Positions 47,798 to 57,656 of a stretch of 64,000 bases of DNA are shown in pieces. The translations under genes were made by a program, and so were the position numbers. A model generated the notes under the pieces. The model was not told the origin of the DNA. It saw nothing but the letters and a program-made list of their open reading frames with translations, and made no database searches. The DNA comes from Metallumcola ferriviriculae (GTDB taxonomy: Bacteria; Bacillota; JADQBR01). Every line of letters begins with the position of its first letter. Positions within the stretch are counted from its first letter, which is position 1. The DNA lies in NCBI RefSeq assembly GCF_035573695.1, contig NZ_CP121694.1, positions 62,001-126,000 of the forward strand. Direction: 5' to 3'.

Positions 47798-47830
47798 GTG
47801 ATGTTACCCCCTTTCGACTCGCAACCAATA

Positions 47831-48094
47831 CTATAGCTTTTGGGCTTTTTCCAGGATTTCCGCTATCCGCCAGCGCTTATCCTTGCTCAACGGACGGGTC
47901 TCAACGATTTTTACCTTATCGCCAATCCTGCATTGGTTGGCCTCATCATGAGCTTTAAACTTATTACTTTTCTTAACCGTTCTGCCATAAAGCGGATGGC
48001 GAACATAGGTTTCAACAGATACAACCACTGTTTTTTCCATTTTATCACTAACAACGTGGCCAACACGGCCCTTACGCAAAGTTCTCTCAGCCAA
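47831..48094 (-). CDS. rpsQ: 30S ribosomal protein S17
   Basis: This 87-residue OB-fold protein has [20 protein letters not shown] and [19 protein letters not shown]. Confidence 0.98.
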   Translation of the reverse strand: MAERTLRKGRVGHVVSDKMEKTVVVSVETYVRHPLYGRTVKKSNKFKAHDEANQCRIGDKVKIVETRPLSKDKRWRIAEILEKAQKL

Positions 48095-48113
48095 GTGCCT
48101 TTCCTCCTTTCAC

Positions 48114-48314
48114 TTACGCTTCCTGTTTTAATTCCCGTTCTCTTAAAACAGTCTTAGCTCTGGCAATATCCCTGCGGACATTTTTAATACGCAAAGGATT
48201 ATCCAACTGGCCGGTAGCTAATTGGAAACGTAAGTTAAACAATTCTTCTTTGAAATCATCAACTTTCCGCACCAATTCTTCTGTGGTTAAATCCCGTAGC
48301 TGATTAGCTTTCAT
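48114..48314 (-). CDS. rpmC: 50S ribosomal protein L29
   Basis: A 66-residue helical hairpin protein, [20 protein letters not shown]. The ATG at 48314 lies inside the last codons of rplP (11-nt overlap) with SD GGTGAGG, so translation is coupled. Confidence 0.97.
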   Translation of the reverse strand: MKANQLRDLTTEELVRKVDDFKEELFNLRFQLATGQLDNPLRIKNVRRDIARAKTVLRERELKQEA

Positions 48315-48738
48315 CGGCCTCACCACCCACTTCGTTACGTTTTATAAACTTGGTTTTAATCGGCAACTTATGACTAGCCAAGCGCATTGCTTCTTTGGCT
48401 ATTTCTTCAGTCACTCCGGCCATTTCAAACATAATCCTACCCGGTTTCACAGGAGCTACCCAGTATTCCGGAGAGCCTTTACCACTACCCATACGGGTTT
48501 CCGCTGGTTTTGCCGTAATAGGACGATCAGGGAAAATTCTAATCCAAACTTTCCCGCCCCGTTTGATATAACGGGTCATAGCGATACGTGCTGCTTCGAT
48601 TTGACGGCTAGTGATCCAGGCCGGTTCTAATGCCTGCAGACCGTATTCACCGAAATCAACATTACTGCCCTTTATAGCTTTACCAGAAAGACTTGGCCGG
48701 TGTTGTCTACGCCATTTTACCCTTTTCGGCATCAACAT
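48304..48738 (-). CDS. rplP: 50S ribosomal protein L16
   Basis: This 144-residue L16 has [20 protein letters not shown], then [20 protein letters not shown]. It organises the tRNA A site region of 23S rRNA. Confidence 0.98.
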   Translation of the reverse strand: MLMPKRVKWRRQHRPSLSGKAIKGSNVDFGEYGLQALEPAWITSRQIEAARIAMTRYIKRGGKVWIRIFPDRPITAKPAETRMGSGKGSPEYWVAPVKPGRIMFEMAGVTEEIAKEAMRLASHKLPIKTKFIKRNEVGGEADES

Positions 48739-48740
48739 GG

Positions 48741-49400
48741 TTAGTTGCCTCCTTCCTTCACTTTACCTTTTGCTTCAGGAAGTACTTCGCCTTTATAAAT
48801 CCAAACCTTTACGCCAATCTTACCGTAAGTTGTATTGGCTTCCGCAAATCCATAATCAATATCTGCTCTTAAAGTATGCAGCGGTACTTTTCCTTCACTA
48901 TACCATTCGGTTCTAGCAATTTCCGCACCGCCCAAACGACCGGCGCACATTATTTTAATGCCTTCGGCCCCAAACCGCATGGAGCGGGATACAACTTGCT
49001 TCATAGCCCGGCGAAAAGAAACTCTTCGTTCCAGCTGAGATGCAACGTTCTCCGAAACCAGTTGACCGTCTAATTCAGGCCTTTTGATTTCCACGATATT
49101 AACATTAACTTTTTTATCTGTTAATTTTTCCAATTCCTTACGCAGTGCTTCCACTTCCGACCCACCGCGGCCAATAACAATACCAGGTTTAGCAGTATGG
49201 ATGGAAATCTTAATACGGTTAGCTGCACGTTCAATTTCGACAGTGGAAATACCTGCATCATATAGTCGTTTTTTCAGAAAGCGTCTTATTTCAATGTCTT
49301 CATACAGTAAATCAGCATAATCCTTGTCAGCATACCATTTGGCATCCCAGTCTTTAATGATGCCTATACGCAGACCTTTAGGATGAACTTTCTGCCCCAC
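48741..49400 (-). CDS. rpsC: 30S ribosomal protein S3
   Basis: This 219-residue S3 has a KH domain ([20 protein letters not shown]) and the C-terminal [20 protein letters not shown]. It starts on the last base of the rplV stop. Confidence 0.98.
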   Translation of the reverse strand: MGQKVHPKGLRIGIIKDWDAKWYADKDYADLLYEDIEIRRFLKKRLYDAGISTVEIERAANRIKISIHTAKPGIVIGRGGSEVEALRKELEKLTDKKVNVNIVEIKRPELDGQLVSENVASQLERRVSFRRAMKQVVSRSMRFGAEGIKIMCAGRLGGAEIARTEWYSEGKVPLHTLRADIDYGFAEANTTYGKIGVKVWIYKGEVLPEAKGKVKEGGN

Positions 49401-49744
49401 TAATTAACCTCCTCCTTTTCCCGTACCACCACGGTAATGTGACTGGTCCTTTTTCTAATCTTATCAGCTCTGCCCATTGCCCTGGGCATAAATCTTTTCA
49501 ATGTTGGCCCCTGATCAACGTAGGCATTGGCCACATACATATTGTCGGGGTCCATTTCGTAGTTATGCTCAGCGTTAGCCACAGCAGACTGCAGAACTTT
49601 GGCAATATATCCAGCACCCCTTTTAGGCGTATATTTCAGCACCGCCTGCGCTTCCAGTATATCTTTGCCCTTAATCATGTTGGCCACCTGACGCACTTTC
49701 CGCGGAGAAACGCGAATATACCTAGCTACTGCTTTAGCTTCCAT
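49400..49744 (-). CDS. rplV: 50S ribosomal protein L22
   Basis: This 114-residue L22 has [20 protein letters not shown] and the exit-tunnel hairpin [20 protein letters not shown]. The start at 49744 follows GAGGGGGGTTAACC. Confidence 0.97.
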   Translation of the reverse strand: MEAKAVARYIRVSPRKVRQVANMIKGKDILEAQAVLKYTPKRGAGYIAKVLQSAVANAEHNYEMDPDNMYVANAYVDQGPTLKRFMPRAMGRADKIRKRTSHITVVVREKEEVN

Positions 49745-49763
49745 GGTTAACCCCCCTCTCAAT

Positions 49764-50048
49764 CTATTTCAAAGATGTGGAACGTTCCGTATGTGATCCA
49801 TGTCCTTTGAACGTTCTAGTAGGTGCAAATTCACCTAGTTTATGCCCAACCATATCTTCAGTGATGTAAATGGGAATGTGTTTCCTGCCACCATGCACCG
49901 CTATAGTATGACCGACAAACTGTGGAAATATGGTAGAACTGCGCGACCAGGTTTTAATTACTCGCTTTTGTTCATTTTCATTCATTTCTTCTATCTTCTT
50001 AAGCAATTTGGGATCGCAATATGGACCTTTTTTTAAGGATCTTCCCAT
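49764..50048 (-). CDS. rpsS: 30S ribosomal protein S19
   Basis: This 94-residue S19, [20 protein letters not shown], has the [15 protein letters not shown] ending in the 30S head. Confidence 0.98.
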   Translation of the reverse strand: MGRSLKKGPYCDPKLLKKIEEMNENEQKRVIKTWSRSSTIFPQFVGHTIAVHGGRKHIPIYITEDMVGHKLGEFAPTRTFKGHGSHTERSTSLK

Positions 50049-50074
50049 TCATTACGCCTCCTTCCTCGTACTCA

Positions 50075-50902
50075 TTAACCCTTACGCCGTTTCACAATCA
50101 ACCGGTTAGAAGGCTTATTTTTCTTCCGGGTCTTTGCACCCAGAGCCGGTTTGCCCCAAGGAGTAACAGGATTTCGACCGACAGGTGAACGACCTTCACC
50201 ACCGCCGTGGGGGTGGTCCACAGGGTTCATTACCACACCACGAACAGTGGGCCGAATACCCTTCCACCGTGAACGCCCTGCTTTACCGATAGTAATGTTC
50301 TCATGGTCGATGTTGCCCACCTGTCCGATGGTAGCTCTGCCGTCCTGCAGCACCAATCTAACCTCCCCAGAAGGAAGACGAAGATGACAGTGTTTTCCCT
50401 CTTTCGCCATCAACTGCGCAGATGTCCCGGCAGAACGACAAAGCTGTCCGCCCTTACCCGGTTGTAGTTCGATATTATGAATAATTGTACCCACAGGAAT
50501 GTTCTTCAGCGGCAGTGCATTACCAACCTTAATGTCCGCACCTTCACCGGATTCAACCATGTCACCCACGCCCAAACCGTTAGGGGCTAGAATGTAGCTC
50601 TTTTCCCCGTCCGCATAATGCAGTAAGGCAATATTAGCGGACCGATTGGGATCATATTCAACTGCGGCAATTTTTGCCGGAATTATATCTTTATTTCTCT
50701 TGAAATCAATCACTCTGTATAAACGTTTATGCCCGCCGCCACGGTGACGAACGGTCAGACGACCTTGCGCGTTGCGGCCACCGGTCTTTTTGACCGGCTC
50801 CACCAATGATTTTTCCGGTTCCTTTTTAGTAACCTCTTCGAATGTAGAAACCGTCATTTGGCGGCGGCCCGGTGAGGTGGGCTTAAACTTTTTAATCGCC
50901 AT
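50075..50902 (-). CDS. rplB: 50S ribosomal protein L2
   Basis: This 275-residue L2 carries [20 protein letters not shown], including the conserved His of the peptidyl-transferase-associated loop, and the N-terminal [18 protein letters not shown]. Confidence 0.98.
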   Translation of the reverse strand: MAIKKFKPTSPGRRQMTVSTFEEVTKKEPEKSLVEPVKKTGGRNAQGRLTVRHRGGGHKRLYRVIDFKRNKDIIPAKIAAVEYDPNRSANIALLHYADGEKSYILAPNGLGVGDMVESGEGADIKVGNALPLKNIPVGTIIHNIELQPGKGGQLCRSAGTSAQLMAKEGKHCHLRLPSGEVRLVLQDGRATIGQVGNIDHENITIGKAGRSRWKGIRPTVRGVVMNPVDHPHGGGEGRSPVGRNPVTPWGKPALGAKTRKKNKPSNRLIVKRRKG

Positions 50903-50927
50903 TTGAATACCCTCCTTTTACCTAAAC

Positions 50928-51215
50928 CTATAGCCCTTCAAACACTTCGATTTTGTCTCCGGGTTTAAGAGTAACAATGGCCTTTTTTCGGTCTGGAGTC
51001 TTACCTTCAAAACGACCCATCCGCCTGTTTTTCCCTCTTACCATCAAGGTGTTCACCCGGGTGACGGTAACATCGAAGATCTCTTCAACGGCCTTTTTAA
51101 TCTCGCTTTTATTCGCTTTCTTAGCGACAATAAATGTGTATTTGTTATCTTCCATCAGCTCGACAGTGCGTTCTGAAATTACCGGACGCACCAGAATCTC
51201 ATGGGGACGACGCAT
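50928..51215 (-). CDS. rplW: 50S ribosomal protein L23
   Basis: This 95-residue L23 at the tunnel exit (docking site for SRP and trigger factor) has [20 protein letters not shown]. It overlaps rplD by one base (TAATG). Confidence 0.98.
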   Translation of the reverse strand: MRRPHEILVRPVISERTVELMEDNKYTFIVAKKANKSEIKKAVEEIFDVTVTRVNTLMVRGKNRRMGRFEGKTPDRKKAIVTLKPGDKIEVFEGL

Positions 51216-51838
51216 TAACCAAGCACCTCCTCCACTTTGTGGACCGCATCTTTAGTAATGACCACCTTGTTATAGTTCAAGATGTCGTATGCATTAAGAT
51301 TAATAGGGGCTAAAGGCTTGACGCTGGCGATGTTTCTGGCGGACAATCTCACATTGTCTCCTTCACCGTTAGAAATCACCAAAGCCTTTTCCTCTATGCC
51401 CAGTGCATTAAGCACACCGGCCATCTCTTTAGTCCTGGGCTTTTCAAATTTTAAATCATCCACAACTATCAAACTGCCTTCCAAGACCTTTGACGATAAT
51501 GCAGACTTGATAGCCAGACGCCGTACTTTTTTAGGAATACTAGTGCTGTAATCCCGGGGACTGGGGCCAAATGTTATGGCACCGCCGCGCCATAACGGAG
51601 AACGAATAGTACCAACACGCGCACGACCGGTCCCTTTTTGACGCCAAGGCTTTTTGCCGCCTCCCCTCACTTCGCCACGACTTTTTGTGGCGTGAGTACC
51701 GCGACGCCGGTTAGCTAGATGAGCCACTACAGCTTCGTGCATTACATGCTCGTTGATAGGTGCACCGAAGACGCTGTCTTGAAGTTCTACATCTCCTACC
51801 TGCTCTCCCCGAACATTATATAGAGCCACTTTAGGCAT
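51215..51838 (-). CDS. rplD: 50S ribosomal protein L4
   Basis: This 207-residue L4 has the tunnel-lining loop [39 protein letters not shown]4 autoregulates the S10 operon in enterobacteria; whether that holds here is unknown. Confidence 0.98.
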   Translation of the reverse strand: MPKVALYNVRGEQVGDVELQDSVFGAPINEHVMHEAVVAHLANRRRGTHATKSRGEVRGGGKKPWRQKGTGRARVGTIRSPLWRGGAITFGPSPRDYSTSIPKKVRRLAIKSALSSKVLEGSLIVVDDLKFEKPRTKEMAGVLNALGIEEKALVISNGEGDNVRLSARNIASVKPLAPINLNAYDILNYNKVVITKDAVHKVEEVLG

Positions 51839-51863
51839 CTCTTACTCCTCCTTCCCTGGATAG

Positions 51864-52493
51864 TTAAGCCTTAACCGAGTCTTTAACCATCATAATAGTT
51901 TTTTTAGCACCCGGCACAGAACCTTTTACCAAGAGTAAATTCTGTTCGTTATCAGTTTTAACTACTTCTAACTTTTGAACGGTGACTCTGTCACTGCCTC
52001 TTCTGCCAGGCAATGGTCGGCCTTTAAATACCCGGTTAGGACCTAACGAGCCCAATGCGCCCGAACCGCGATGGTAATGAGAACCGTGACTCATAGGGCC
52101 TCTGCTGAAGCCATGGGCTTTAATGCTGCCTGTAAATCCTTTACCCTTAGATATTCCCGTAACATCAACAAAGTCACCGGCCTTGAAGATATCTTCGATT
52201 TTAACTTCTTGACCCACTTGATAATCATCCGGATTATCAACGCGAATTTCCCGAAGGTATCTTAATGGTTTGACATCCGCTTTGTTAAAATGGCCCTTGA
52301 TAGGTTTGGTCACGGCACCAGGTTTCTGGTTGGCAAATCCAATCTGAATTGCATTATAACCATCAGTCTCTACCGTTTTTTTCTGTACTACTACACAGGG
52401 ACCGGCTTCGATAACCGTAACAGGAATAAAGCTGCCGTCCTCGGTAAATATCTGAGTCATTCCAACTTTCCTACCTAGAATTGCTCTGCTCAT
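51864..52493 (-). CDS. rplC: 50S ribosomal protein L3
   Basis: This 209-residue L3, [20 protein letters not shown], has the long extension [20 protein letters not shown] that nears the peptidyl transferase centre. Confidence 0.98.
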   Translation of the reverse strand: MSRAILGRKVGMTQIFTEDGSFIPVTVIEAGPCVVVQKKTVETDGYNAIQIGFANQKPGAVTKPIKGHFNKADVKPLRYLREIRVDNPDDYQVGQEVKIEDIFKAGDFVDVTGISKGKGFTGSIKAHGFSRGPMSHGSHYHRGSGALGSLGPNRVFKGRPLPGRRGSDRVTVQKLEVVKTDNEQNLLLVKGSVPGAKKTIMMVKDSVKA

Positions 52494-52520
52494 TTCTATT
52501 CCACCTCCTATGGCTGCAGG

Positions 52521-52829
52521 TTACAGCTTAATCTCGATGTCCACACCGGCGGGTAAGTCCAAACGCATGAGAGCATCGACAGTCTTCGGAGTGGGTTCGA
52601 CAATATCAATCAAGCGCTTATGGGTCCGCATTTCAAACTGCTCACGAGAATCTTTGTTTACATGGGGTGAACGCAAGATAGTATAGATATTTTTCTCTGT
52701 AGGCAAAGGAATTGGACCGGACACCTCTGCGCCCGTACGCTTAGCTGTCTCCACGATTTTCTGGGAAGACTGATCCAATGCTTTATGATCAAACGCCTTA
52801 AGACGAATTCTAATTTTTTGCTTTGCCAT
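52521..52829 (-). CDS. rpsJ: 30S ribosomal protein S10
   Basis: This 102-residue S10 (NusE) has [20 protein letters not shown] and [20 protein letters not shown]. It also acts in NusB-dependent antitermination. A 151-nt structured leader separates it from tuf. Confidence 0.98.
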   Translation of the reverse strand: MAKQKIRIRLKAFDHKALDQSSQKIVETAKRTGAEVSGPIPLPTEKNIYTILRSPHVNKDSREQFEMRTHKRLIDIVEPTPKTVDALMRLDLPAGVDIEIKL

Positions 52830-52881
52830 TACTTTTTCCTCCTTCTCCGCCCGATTACCGGACCTTCTCAGTGAAAATTAC

Positions 52882-52962
52882 CTGGAGTAATTCCAGCAAC
52901 CTTCCACCTCATCGCAAAACACTTTTGCATGACAAGGGGCTAACAGCCAAACGGCCGTCAGC
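52882..52962 (-). promoter_or_regulatory. Structured leader of the S10 cluster (tuf-rpsJ gap)
   Basis: Three stem-loops lie in tandem: GCTgacGGCC..GGCtgTTAGC-type (52939-52962), GCAAAA-gtg-TTTTGC (52914-52928) and CTGGA-attac-TCCAG (52882-52896). No T-tract and no consensus promoter were found. The site could be a target for r-protein feedback or an mRNA processing region. Confidence 0.5.
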
Positions 52963-52981
52963 CTCACTTGGATTACTAATA

Positions 52982-54184
52982 CTACTCTGAAATTGCGCTT
53001 ACAACTCCGGCACCAACAGTGCGTCCGCCTTCGCGGATAGCGAAGCGCAGTCCCTCTTCAATAGCGATGGGGATAATTAAGTCTATTTCCATCTTGATGT
53101 TATCCCCGGGCATTACCATCTCTACACCTTCGGGTAGTTCTACGATGCCGGTCACGTCTGTGGTCCGGAAGTAAAACTGGGGACGGTAGCCCTTAAAGAA
53201 TGGTGTATGGCGGCCACCCTCTTCTTTGGTTAATACATATATCTCTGCGGAAAACTTGGTGTGTGGCTTAATGGAACCGGGCTTGGCCAATACCTGACCA
53301 CGCTCAATCTCTTTCCGGTCCACACCTCTCAGCAGGGTACCAATATTGTCTCCTGCTTCCGCCTGGTCCATCAGCTTGCGGAACATTTCTACGCCGGTTA
53401 CTATAGTCTTTCTGGTCGCTTCTTGTAAACCAACGATTTCTATCTCGTCGCCTACTTTGACAATACCGCGCTCTACTCTGCCGGTTGCCACTGTGCCACG
53501 GCCGGTAATACTGAATACGTCCTCTACCGGCATCAGAAATGGCTTATCTGTATCCCGTACTGGCGTAGGTATATATTCGTCAACTGCTGCCATCAGATCG
53601 TGAATCTTACCACACCATTCGCAGTCTTTTTCACCGCAGCCGCATTCCAATGCCTTTAGTGCAGATCCGGATACTATGGGAATGTCGTCACCGGGGAACT
53701 CATATTCACTTAGAAGCTCTCTTACTTCCATTTCTACAAGTTCCATTAATTCTTCGTCATCTACCATGTCCGCTTTATTTAGGAATACTACGATATAAGG
53801 TACGCCTACCTGACGCGCCAACAAAATGTGCTCACGTGTCTGGGGCATCGGACCGTCTGCTGCGCTTACTACCAAAATAGCTCCGTCCATTTGAGCTGCT
53901 CCGGTGATCATGTTTTTCACATAGTCTGCGTGGCCGGGGCAGTCAACGTGTGCATAGTGCCGATTGTCAGTCTCATATTCTACGTGGGCTGTGGAAATGG
54001 TGATGCCACGCTCTTTCTCCTCTGGGGCGTTATCAATCTGGTCATATGCCGTAGCTACGGCACCGCCGCCCTTTGACAGGGTAAAAGTAATCGCTGCTGT
54101 CAGCGTAGTTTTGCCGTGGTCCACGTGACCAATTGTCCCTACGTTTACGTGCGGTTTTGTTCTCTCAAACTTTTGCTTAGCCAT
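52982..54184 (-). CDS. tuf: Elongation factor Tu with four-Cys insertion
   Basis: This 400-residue GTPase delivers aminoacyl-tRNA. GTP motifs are GHVDHGKT (19-26), DCPGH (81-85), NKAD (136-139) and GSAL (173-176). In domain 1, directly after GSALKALE, it contains [12 protein letters not shown] (Cys181, 183, 188, 191), where most EF-Tu proteins have a shorter Cys-free loop. The spacing CxC-x4-CxxC suggests a small metal site. Domains 2 and 3 are ordinary. It lies 32 nt after fusA. Confidence 0.97.
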   Translation of the reverse strand: MAKQKFERTKPHVNVGTIGHVDHGKTTLTAAITFTLSKGGGAVATAYDQIDNAPEEKERGITISTAHVEYETDNRHYAHVDCPGHADYVKNMITGAAQMDGAILVVSAADGPMPQTREHILLARQVGVPYIVVFLNKADMVDDEELMELVEMEVRELLSEYEFPGDDIPIVSGSALKALECGCGEKDCEWCGKIHDLMAAVDEYIPTPVRDTDKPFLMPVEDVFSITGRGTVATGRVERGIVKVGDEIEIVGLQEATRKTIVTGVEMFRKLMDQAEAGDNIGTLLRGVDRKEIERGQVLAKPGSIKPHTKFSAEIYVLTKEEGGRHTPFFKGYRPQFYFRTTDVTGIVELPEGVEMVMPGDNIKMEIDLIIPIAIEEGLRFAIREGGRTVGAGVVSAISE

Positions 54185-54216
54185 TGAGTATTCTCCTCCT
54201 CACAAATAGATACTTT

Positions 54217-56292
54217 TTAAAGTGTTCTTTTTTCAATAATTTTCTCAGCAATATTCTTGGGCACTTCATCATAATGGTCGAACTGCATTACGTAAGTACC
54301 TCTTCCCTGAGTCTTAGAACGCAGGTCAGTAGCATAACCGAACATTTCCGATAAAGGTACAAACGCACGAATTATCTGGGCACCCGCCCGCGGTTCCATG
54401 CCTTCCACCTTGCCCCGGCGGGAACTAACATCACCAATTATATCGCCCATGTATTCTTCCGGGACTGTTACCTCAACCTTCATCATTGGCTCTAGCAGCA
54501 CTGGACTTGCCTTTCTCGTACCATCTTTAAAAGCCATTGATCCAGCAATCTTAAAGGCCATTTCCGAGGAGTCAACATCATGATAAGACCCATCATACAA
54601 TGTAGCGCGGAAGTCAATAGCGGGATATCCGGCCATGACACCGTTTTCGGCTGCCTCGCGAATACCGGCCTCCACAGGCGCAATATATTCTTTCGGCACC
54701 GAACCGCCTACAATTTTATCGACGAATTCTATGCCGCTACCCGGTTCAAGTGGTTCAAGTTCTACCCGAACATGCCCATATTGACCACGTCCGCCACTCT
54801 GGCGAATAAATTTACCTTCGGCCTTCACAGCACCTCGGATAGTTTCTTTATAAGCCACCTGCGGCCGGCCGACATTAGCATCAACCCTAAATTCACGTAG
54901 CAAGCGGTCTATAATAATTTCTAAGTGAAGCTCCCCCATGCCCTGAATAATCGTCTGGCCAGTTTCATGGTCAGTATAGACACGGAAAGTGGGGTCTTCC
55001 TCCGCTAGTTTCTGTAGTGCAATGCCCATCTTTTCTTGGTCCGCCTTGGTTTTGGGCTCGATGGCTACATCAATGACAGGTTCAGGGAACTGCATGGATT
55101 CCAGCATAATAGGATGGTCGCTATCACATAATGTATCACCGGTAGAAGTATTCTTTAATCCTACTGCACCGGCAATGTCACCGGTGTAAACTTCCTCCAC
55201 TTCTTCCCGATGGTTAGCGTGCATTAACAATATCCGCCCAATACGTTCTCTCTTGCCCGTAGCCGCATTATAAAGATAGGACCCAGACTTCAAGGTTCCC
55301 GAATAAACTCTAAAGAAGCATAACTTACCCACATATGGGTCGGTAGCAATCTTAAAAGCCAATGCGGAAAACGGCTCAGAATCGTCAGCAATCCGCTTTC
55401 CTTCCTCGTCAGTATCAGGAATAATACCCTGAATGGGAGGGACGTCGGTAGGTGCAGGCATATAGTCTACAACCCCATCCAGCAAAAGCTGAACCCCTTT
55501 ATTCTTAAAAGAGGACCCACAAAAAACTGGAATTATATCTACCGCCAACGTGGCCTTTCTCACTGCCTCTTTAATTTCTCCGGCAGAAATTTCTTCCCCG
55601 TTTAGGTATTTCTCCATTAACGTTTCATCAGAATCCGCAACTGCTTCCAAAAGCTTTTCTCGATATTCCTGAGCTATCTCCTGCATGTCTTCGGGAATAT
55701 CCGTTTCGTCACTGCGAGTACCTAGATCATCCACATATATAATTGCCCTATTGCGAATTAAATCCACAATACCCTGGAAATTCTCCTCCGAACCTATGGG
55801 CAGTTGCATAGCTACCGGGTTAGCGCCCAGACGATCTCGAATCATATTAGTCCCGCGGAAAAAATCCGCTCCGACTCTATCCATCTTGTTGATATATGCA
55901 ATTCTTGGCACCCCATACTTATCCGCCTGACGCCATACTGTTTCAGACTGAGGTTCCACCCCGCCTACAGAGCAGAAAACAGCCACCGCCCCGTCCAACA
56001 CACGCAAGGAACGTTCCACCTCTACAGTGAAGTCAACGTGCCCTGGTGTATCTATGATATTTATGCGGTGATCTCGCCAAAAACATGTAGTAGCAGCGGA
56101 GGTAATAGTAATGCCTCTTTCCTGCTCCTGAACCATCCAGTCCATCGTCGCAGCACCATCATGAACCTCACCTAACTTATGCACCTTACCAGTATAGAAC
56201 AAGATGCGCTCGGTAGTTGTGGTCTTTCCTGCATCGATATGTGCCATAATTCCAATATTCCTAGTTTTTTCTAATGAGACTTGACGAGCCAC
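54217..56292 (-). CDS. fusA: Elongation factor G
   Basis: This 691-residue translocase has GTP motifs [17 protein letters not shown] and [10 protein letters not shown]; domain [22 protein letters not shown] carries the tip region. The start was set at GTG 56292 ([13 protein letters not shown]) because AAAGGGGGATAATA lies just upstream. The longer frame adds [13 protein letters not shown], which spans that ribosome site. Confidence 0.97.
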   Translation of the reverse strand: MARQVSLEKTRNIGIMAHIDAGKTTTTERILFYTGKVHKLGEVHDGAATMDWMVQEQERGITITSAATTCFWRDHRINIIDTPGHVDFTVEVERSLRVLDGAVAVFCSVGGVEPQSETVWRQADKYGVPRIAYINKMDRVGADFFRGTNMIRDRLGANPVAMQLPIGSEENFQGIVDLIRNRAIIYVDDLGTRSDETDIPEDMQEIAQEYREKLLEAVADSDETLMEKYLNGEEISAGEIKEAVRKATLAVDIIPVFCGSSFKNKGVQLLLDGVVDYMPAPTDVPPIQGIIPDTDEEGKRIADDSEPFSALAFKIATDPYVGKLCFFRVYSGTLKSGSYLYNAATGKRERIGRILLMHANHREEVEEVYTGDIAGAVGLKNTSTGDTLCDSDHPIMLESMQFPEPVIDVAIEPKTKADQEKMGIALQKLAEEDPTFRVYTDHETGQTIIQGMGELHLEIIIDRLLREFRVDANVGRPQVAYKETIRGAVKAEGKFIRQSGGRGQYGHVRVELEPLEPGSGIEFVDKIVGGSVPKEYIAPVEAGIREAAENGVMAGYPAIDFRATLYDGSYHDVDSSEMAFKIAGSMAFKDGTRKASPVLLEPMMKVEVTVPEEYMGDIIGDVSSRRGKVEGMEPRAGAQIIRAFVPLSEMFGYATDLRSKTQGRGTYVMQFDHYDEVPKNIAEKIIEKRTL

Positions 56293-56343
56293 TATTATCC
56301 CCCTTTCTGCAAGCAGCAACATCGGCTTCAAGCCGATATGTCA

Positions 56344-56814
56344 CTACCAGCGATAATGCGCGAACGCCTTGTTGGCCTCCGCCATTTTATGCGTATCTTC
56401 TTTCTTCTTGACAGCGCCCCCTGTGTTATTAGCAGCATCCATCAATTCAGATGCCAACTTATCCTGCAGGTTTTTGCCACCCCGCTGACGTGAATAATTG
56501 GTTAACCAACGAATAGCCAAGGTTTCACGTCTTTCAGGACGCACTTCTACGGGAACCTGGTAGTTAGCACCACCAACGCGACGCGCTTTAACTTCCAATA
56601 CAGGCATAATGTTTTTCATCGCTTGCTCGAATATCTCGTTAGCTTCTTTGCCTGTTCTGTCAGCAATAATATCCAACGCACCGTAGACTATCTTTTCTGA
56701 AATGCTCTTTTTACCATCCAGCATCATCTGATTAATTAACTTGGTAATTCTAATGCTGCCATAAATCGGATCCGGCAGAATCTCCTGCTTAGGTACAGAT
56801 CCCCTTCGCGGCAT
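56344..56814 (-). CDS. rpsG: 30S ribosomal protein S7
   Basis: This 156-residue S7, [20 protein letters not shown], ends in [15 protein letters not shown]. It is the primary binder of the 3' domain of 16S rRNA. Confidence 0.98.
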   Translation of the reverse strand: MPRRGSVPKQEILPDPIYGSIRITKLINQMMLDGKKSISEKIVYGALDIIADRTGKEANEIFEQAMKNIMPVLEVKARRVGGANYQVPVEVRPERRETLAIRWLTNYSRQRGGKNLQDKLASELMDAANNTGGAVKKKEDTHKMAEANKAFAHYRW

Positions 56815-56831
56815 ACATTTCCCCCCTTTAA

Positions 56832-57206
56832 TTACTTCTTAGGTCTTTTCGCTCCATATTTAGAACGTCCTTGCTTTCTATCCTCAACACCCGCGGTGTC
56901 TAAAGCACCACGCACGATGTGATACCTCACACCGGGAATGTCTTTCACCCTGCCGCCTCTAACCAGTACAACTGAGTGTTCTTGCAGGTTATGACCAATG
57001 CCAGGGATATATGCAGTAACCTCTATCCCGTTAGTTAGCCTGACCCGAGTAATTTTTCTCAAGGCAGAGTTGGGTTTCTTAGGAGTAGTTGTATACACTC
57101 TAGTGCAAACCCCCCGTTTTTGCGGGCTGTTTTTTAACGCCGGTGAGGTAGATTTCTTTTTAATCGACTTCCTGCCTTTTCTCACCAATTGGTTAATAGT
57201 TGGCAT
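56832..57206 (-). CDS. rpsL: 30S ribosomal protein S12
   Basis: This 124-residue decoding-centre protein has [12 protein letters not shown], with the streptomycin-sensitive Lys, and [20 protein letters not shown]. It has the wild-type sequence at the usual resistance positions. The SD is AAGGAGGTGG. Confidence 0.98.
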   Translation of the reverse strand: MPTINQLVRKGRKSIKKKSTSPALKNSPQKRGVCTRVYTTTPKKPNSALRKITRVRLTNGIEVTAYIPGIGHNLQEHSVVLVRGGRVKDIPGVRYHIVRGALDTAGVEDRKQGRSKYGAKRPKK

Positions 57207-57287
57207 TTAACTCCACCTCCTTCCTGAAATATTTTAAATCAAGTGAAGAGCAAGCCATGTCTTAAACAACATTGGTCTGCCGCGTTC

Positions 57288-57309
57288 ATACTTCCAACTC
57301 AGGAAGTAT
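57288..57309. promoter_or_regulatory. Perfect hairpin in the rpsL leader
   Basis: ATACTTCC-aactca-GGAAGTAT, an 8-bp perfect stem in the 152-nt gap between rplGB and rpsL. No T-tract follows. It may be a binding site or processing site controlling the str operon. Confidence 0.5.
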
Positions 57310-57358
57310 TCTCGCAGCAAACCAGATATTTAAGTAATGAAACAAATGCCCTGAGAAG

Positions 57359-57607
57359 CTACTTTAATATAGCCGCAGCAGCGGCCCCTACCTGAATACC
57401 ACAAACTTCACCTAATTCTTTCATGCTGGGTACACGGTTTACAGGTACCTGATTTTGATGACAGAGATCCGTCAAAGAAGTCACCATCTGTTTATCCGCA
57501 TCTTCAGCCACAAACACCACCTGCACCAAGCCCTTTTGAACCGCTTTTATTGTTTGTTTTGTCCCAATGGTTTTATTCCCGGCGGTGCGCAGCGTCTCTA
57601 AAGGCAT
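57359..57607 (-). CDS. rplGB: L7Ae-like ribosomal protein (YbxF type)
   Basis: This 82-residue L7Ae/L30e/S12e/Gadd45-fold protein has TKQTIKAVQKGLVQVVFVAE and ELGEVCGIQVGAAAAAILK. YbxF binds kink-turn RNA in Bacillus and its gene lies between rpoC and rpsL there as well. Confidence 0.92.
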   Translation of the reverse strand: MPLETLRTAGNKTIGTKQTIKAVQKGLVQVVFVAEDADKQMVTSLTDLCHQNQVPVNRVPSMKELGEVCGIQVGAAAAAILK

Positions 57608-57656
57608 AGCACTTCCCCCTTGCCGAACAACACACTAATACATATTATCATTTTAG

